Source: Chitinophaga pinensis (GTDB lineage Bacteria > Bacteroidota > Bacteroidia > SXHM01). From it: a stretch of DNA of 7,221 nt. Below are positions 7,001 to 7,221 of this stretch, piece after piece; position 1 is the first letter of the stretch; each line of letters begins with the position of its first letter. The stretch spans positions 1 through 7,221 of the forward strand of contig CAMDBK010000154.1 of assembly GCA_945889235.1 (NCBI GenBank). Direction: 5' to 3'. The position numbers and the translations under genes are program-made. The notes beneath the pieces were generated by a model that did no database searches, was not told the DNA's origin, and saw only the letters and a list, made by a program, of their open reading frames with translations.

Positions 7001-7221
7001 ATAATGACATCAAATGCAGTATGTGCATCACCAGCAACAGCAACTTCAAACACCATAACTATTTCAGTAACTACTAATTTAACGCCAACAGTAAGTATTG
7101 TTGCAGTTCCAGCGGGAATTATTTGTGCAGGCACTAGTGTAACATTTACAGCAACGTCAACTAATGGTGGCGCTGGGCCAACCTTTCAATGGAAAATAAA
7201 TGGAGTTAATGCAGGAACAGG
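4097..7221 (+). CDS. Giant secreted repeat protein with PKD/Ig-like domains (3' end outside window)
   Basis: The frame runs open from ATG 4097 to the right edge (1041 codons, no stop). Residues 1-20 form a signal peptide: a hydrophobic LLPVLFFAAISLPA core with ASA before Q21 and no lipobox. Residues 21 to about 325 form an N-terminal domain with a CTNC motif (69-72), a DAWEGIDM...GRIKTNFIVK stretch (from 195) and YPVTIDP at 315-321. YPVTIDP resembles motifs in N-terminal regions of Rhs/wall-associated and SBBP-type proteins. Residues 343-457 hold 12 cysteines. A SprB/PKD-like domain follows at about 473-548 (PPYSYLWNNGMTGSTISVSPVTTTTYTATI), then a PKD-like domain at about 549-637 (YDWTFPSS...YNTAGTFNMTL), then 90-residue Ig-like repeats from 638. 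No enzymatic motif is visible. The likely role is an extracellular or surface adhesin-like protein. Export by the type IX system is inferred from the phylum and architecture, and its C-terminal sorting domain would lie beyond the window. Confidence 0.9.
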   Translation, partial: MFRVLLPVLFFAAISLPASAQYMMDPKQPDYNSFSKTPEQNITAEATDLISPEYRNHPEYARNPYNSPCTNCTELVDRRKIDERYFVENGSGGQTFYVQKSYGPLHVRDNSGNLISVDARLVSTAQGIFTAENQFFPVKVDVINHFASIKTPGHEFKFNTALELLHKDISGETVSLGEANWTNYVAGDDGIKVIDAWEGIDMTIQALQGRIKTNFIVKHQLPFSSGSLIVKDKLNYSDDLKADYKLATQTGENLYEGNVSFFDNNGQEYYSIDRAFVRDASEDGEPLYLSYQLTQEKDFSVFIPVNWLNENNRVYPVTIDPLVSASNSLPQISIPGSQYGVTCFTNGCPYSLVVAVPASCTVTDALISFNYNALGGCVRNQGALEFTLGACRSPNLPGFFWFCNDAGAGACNGNNISIFSDVSTCIPIPQCASYNLTFGMNFFRCNATGGNACSNLCIASNSAWTVTVLGKTVEIPSITAAQTICIGNSANVTATGNFGVPPYSYLWNNGMTGSTISVSPVTTTTYTATITDACGRTASASSTVTVTQNANPGFTINPNPVCASSPVTVSGLGAGPSASYDWTFPSSTTPVVNNTINPSVTYNTAGTFNMTLNYAQGACVFPVVQTITVTPNSGAPSVNIAANPAGAICSGTNVTFTATPTNGGGAPTYQWQVNGVNAGGGGATFSSSTLNNADAVTVIMTSSSACVSPSTATSTAIVMTVNPAVVPSVTIAANPAGAICPGTSVTFTATPTNGGAGPIYQWQVNGTNSGTGATFTSTVLNNGDAVTVTLTSNATCASPATATSNTITMTVTAGVVPSVTIAANPAGAICPGTNVTFTATPTNGGAGPTYQWQVNGTNSGTGATFSSTSLNNGDVVHVILTSNANCVSPTTATSNTITMTVTPAPVPSVTITANPAGPVCAGTSITFTATPTNGGAGPTYQWQVNGTNSGTGTTFTSSGLNNNDDVTVIMTSNAVCASPATATSNTITISVTTNLTPTVSIVAVPAGIICAGTSVTFTATSTNGGAGPTFQWKINGVNAGT
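6008..7221 (+). repeat. Tandem array of ~270-base coding repeats (Ig-like domains R1-R5)
   Basis: Five in-frame units start at 6008 (R1), 6281 (R2), 6551 (R3), 6821 (R4) and 7091 (R5, cut by the window end). The period is 270 bases, or 90 residues, except R1, which is 273 because of one extra glycine codon. Each unit reads roughly PSVTIAANPAGAIC, GTSVTFTATPTNGG, YQWQVNGTNSGTG, LNNGDAVTV, TSNATC, TATSNTITMTV. Two cysteines per complete unit, one near the start and one about 50 residues later, could form an intradomain disulfide as in Ig folds. R2, R3 and R4 are the closest at DNA level; R1 and R5 are more diverged (R5 has FQWKINGVNAG). The array continues past the window. Confidence 0.93.

Noticed and set aside
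6103..7134. Three minus-strand open frames (6103-6354, 6376-6624, 6916-7134) with similar sequences, looking like a repeated gene family.
   Set aside because: They recur because they are the antisense of the 270-base coding repeats. Each starts opposite the same part of a unit, and the plus-strand frame has a signal peptide and recognisable domains.
6008..7221. The regular repeats as a CRISPR array.
   Set aside because: The units are 270 bases, lie in frame in a protein and vary mainly at third codon positions; there are no short direct repeats with unique spacers.

Overview
The window looks like a piece of a Bacteroidota chromosome. It has AT-rich spacers and mostly weak or absent Shine-Dalgarno sites. 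TAnnTTTG-type -7 promoter motifs appear in the spacers, and the window ends in a very long secreted protein built from PKD/Ig-like repeats of the kind common in this phylum. The genus cannot be read from the sequence. There are no tRNA or rRNA genes, insertion sequences or CRISPR arrays.

Layout. (1) 1-312, plus strand: the 3' end of a penicillin-binding protein 1C gene (pbpC), of which only the C-terminal domain is inside the window. (2) 320-378: a two-hairpin palindromic intergenic element between convergent genes. (3) 385-2642, minus strand: three tightly packed genes, transcribed in the order PaaI-like hotdog thioesterase, WaaE/KdtX-like family 2 glycosyltransferase, YdjM-like membrane metal-dependent hydrolase. 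Gaps of 2-3 bases suggest one operon. (4) 2643-2686: a 44-base divergent promoter region. (5) 2687-3957, plus strand: an alpha/beta hydrolase that starts with TTG and overlaps by 16 bases a free methionine-(R)-sulfoxide reductase (GAF fold). (6) 3958-4096: an AT-rich spacer with an A8/T8 palindrome and a promoter-like motif. (7) 4097 to the right edge, plus strand: at least 1041 codons of a secreted multidomain protein, still open at the window end. It has a signal peptide, an N-terminal domain with a YPVTIDP motif, a cysteine-rich module, two PKD/SprB-like domains and then a tandem array of about 90-residue Ig-like repeats (270 bases each).

Functional picture. The left part is mostly cell-envelope and lipid housekeeping: a peptidoglycan synthase, a glycosyltransferase, a membrane hydrolase and a thioesterase. 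The middle pair is a generic hydrolase plus an oxidative-repair enzyme. The right part is a surface or secreted protein, probably adhesin-like and probably exported by the type IX system, although the diagnostic C-terminus lies outside the window. I do not see a new multi-gene system. The parts most worth a second look are the giant repeat protein, with its unassigned N-terminal and cysteine-rich modules and homogenised repeat DNA, and the covarying double hairpin at 320-378.
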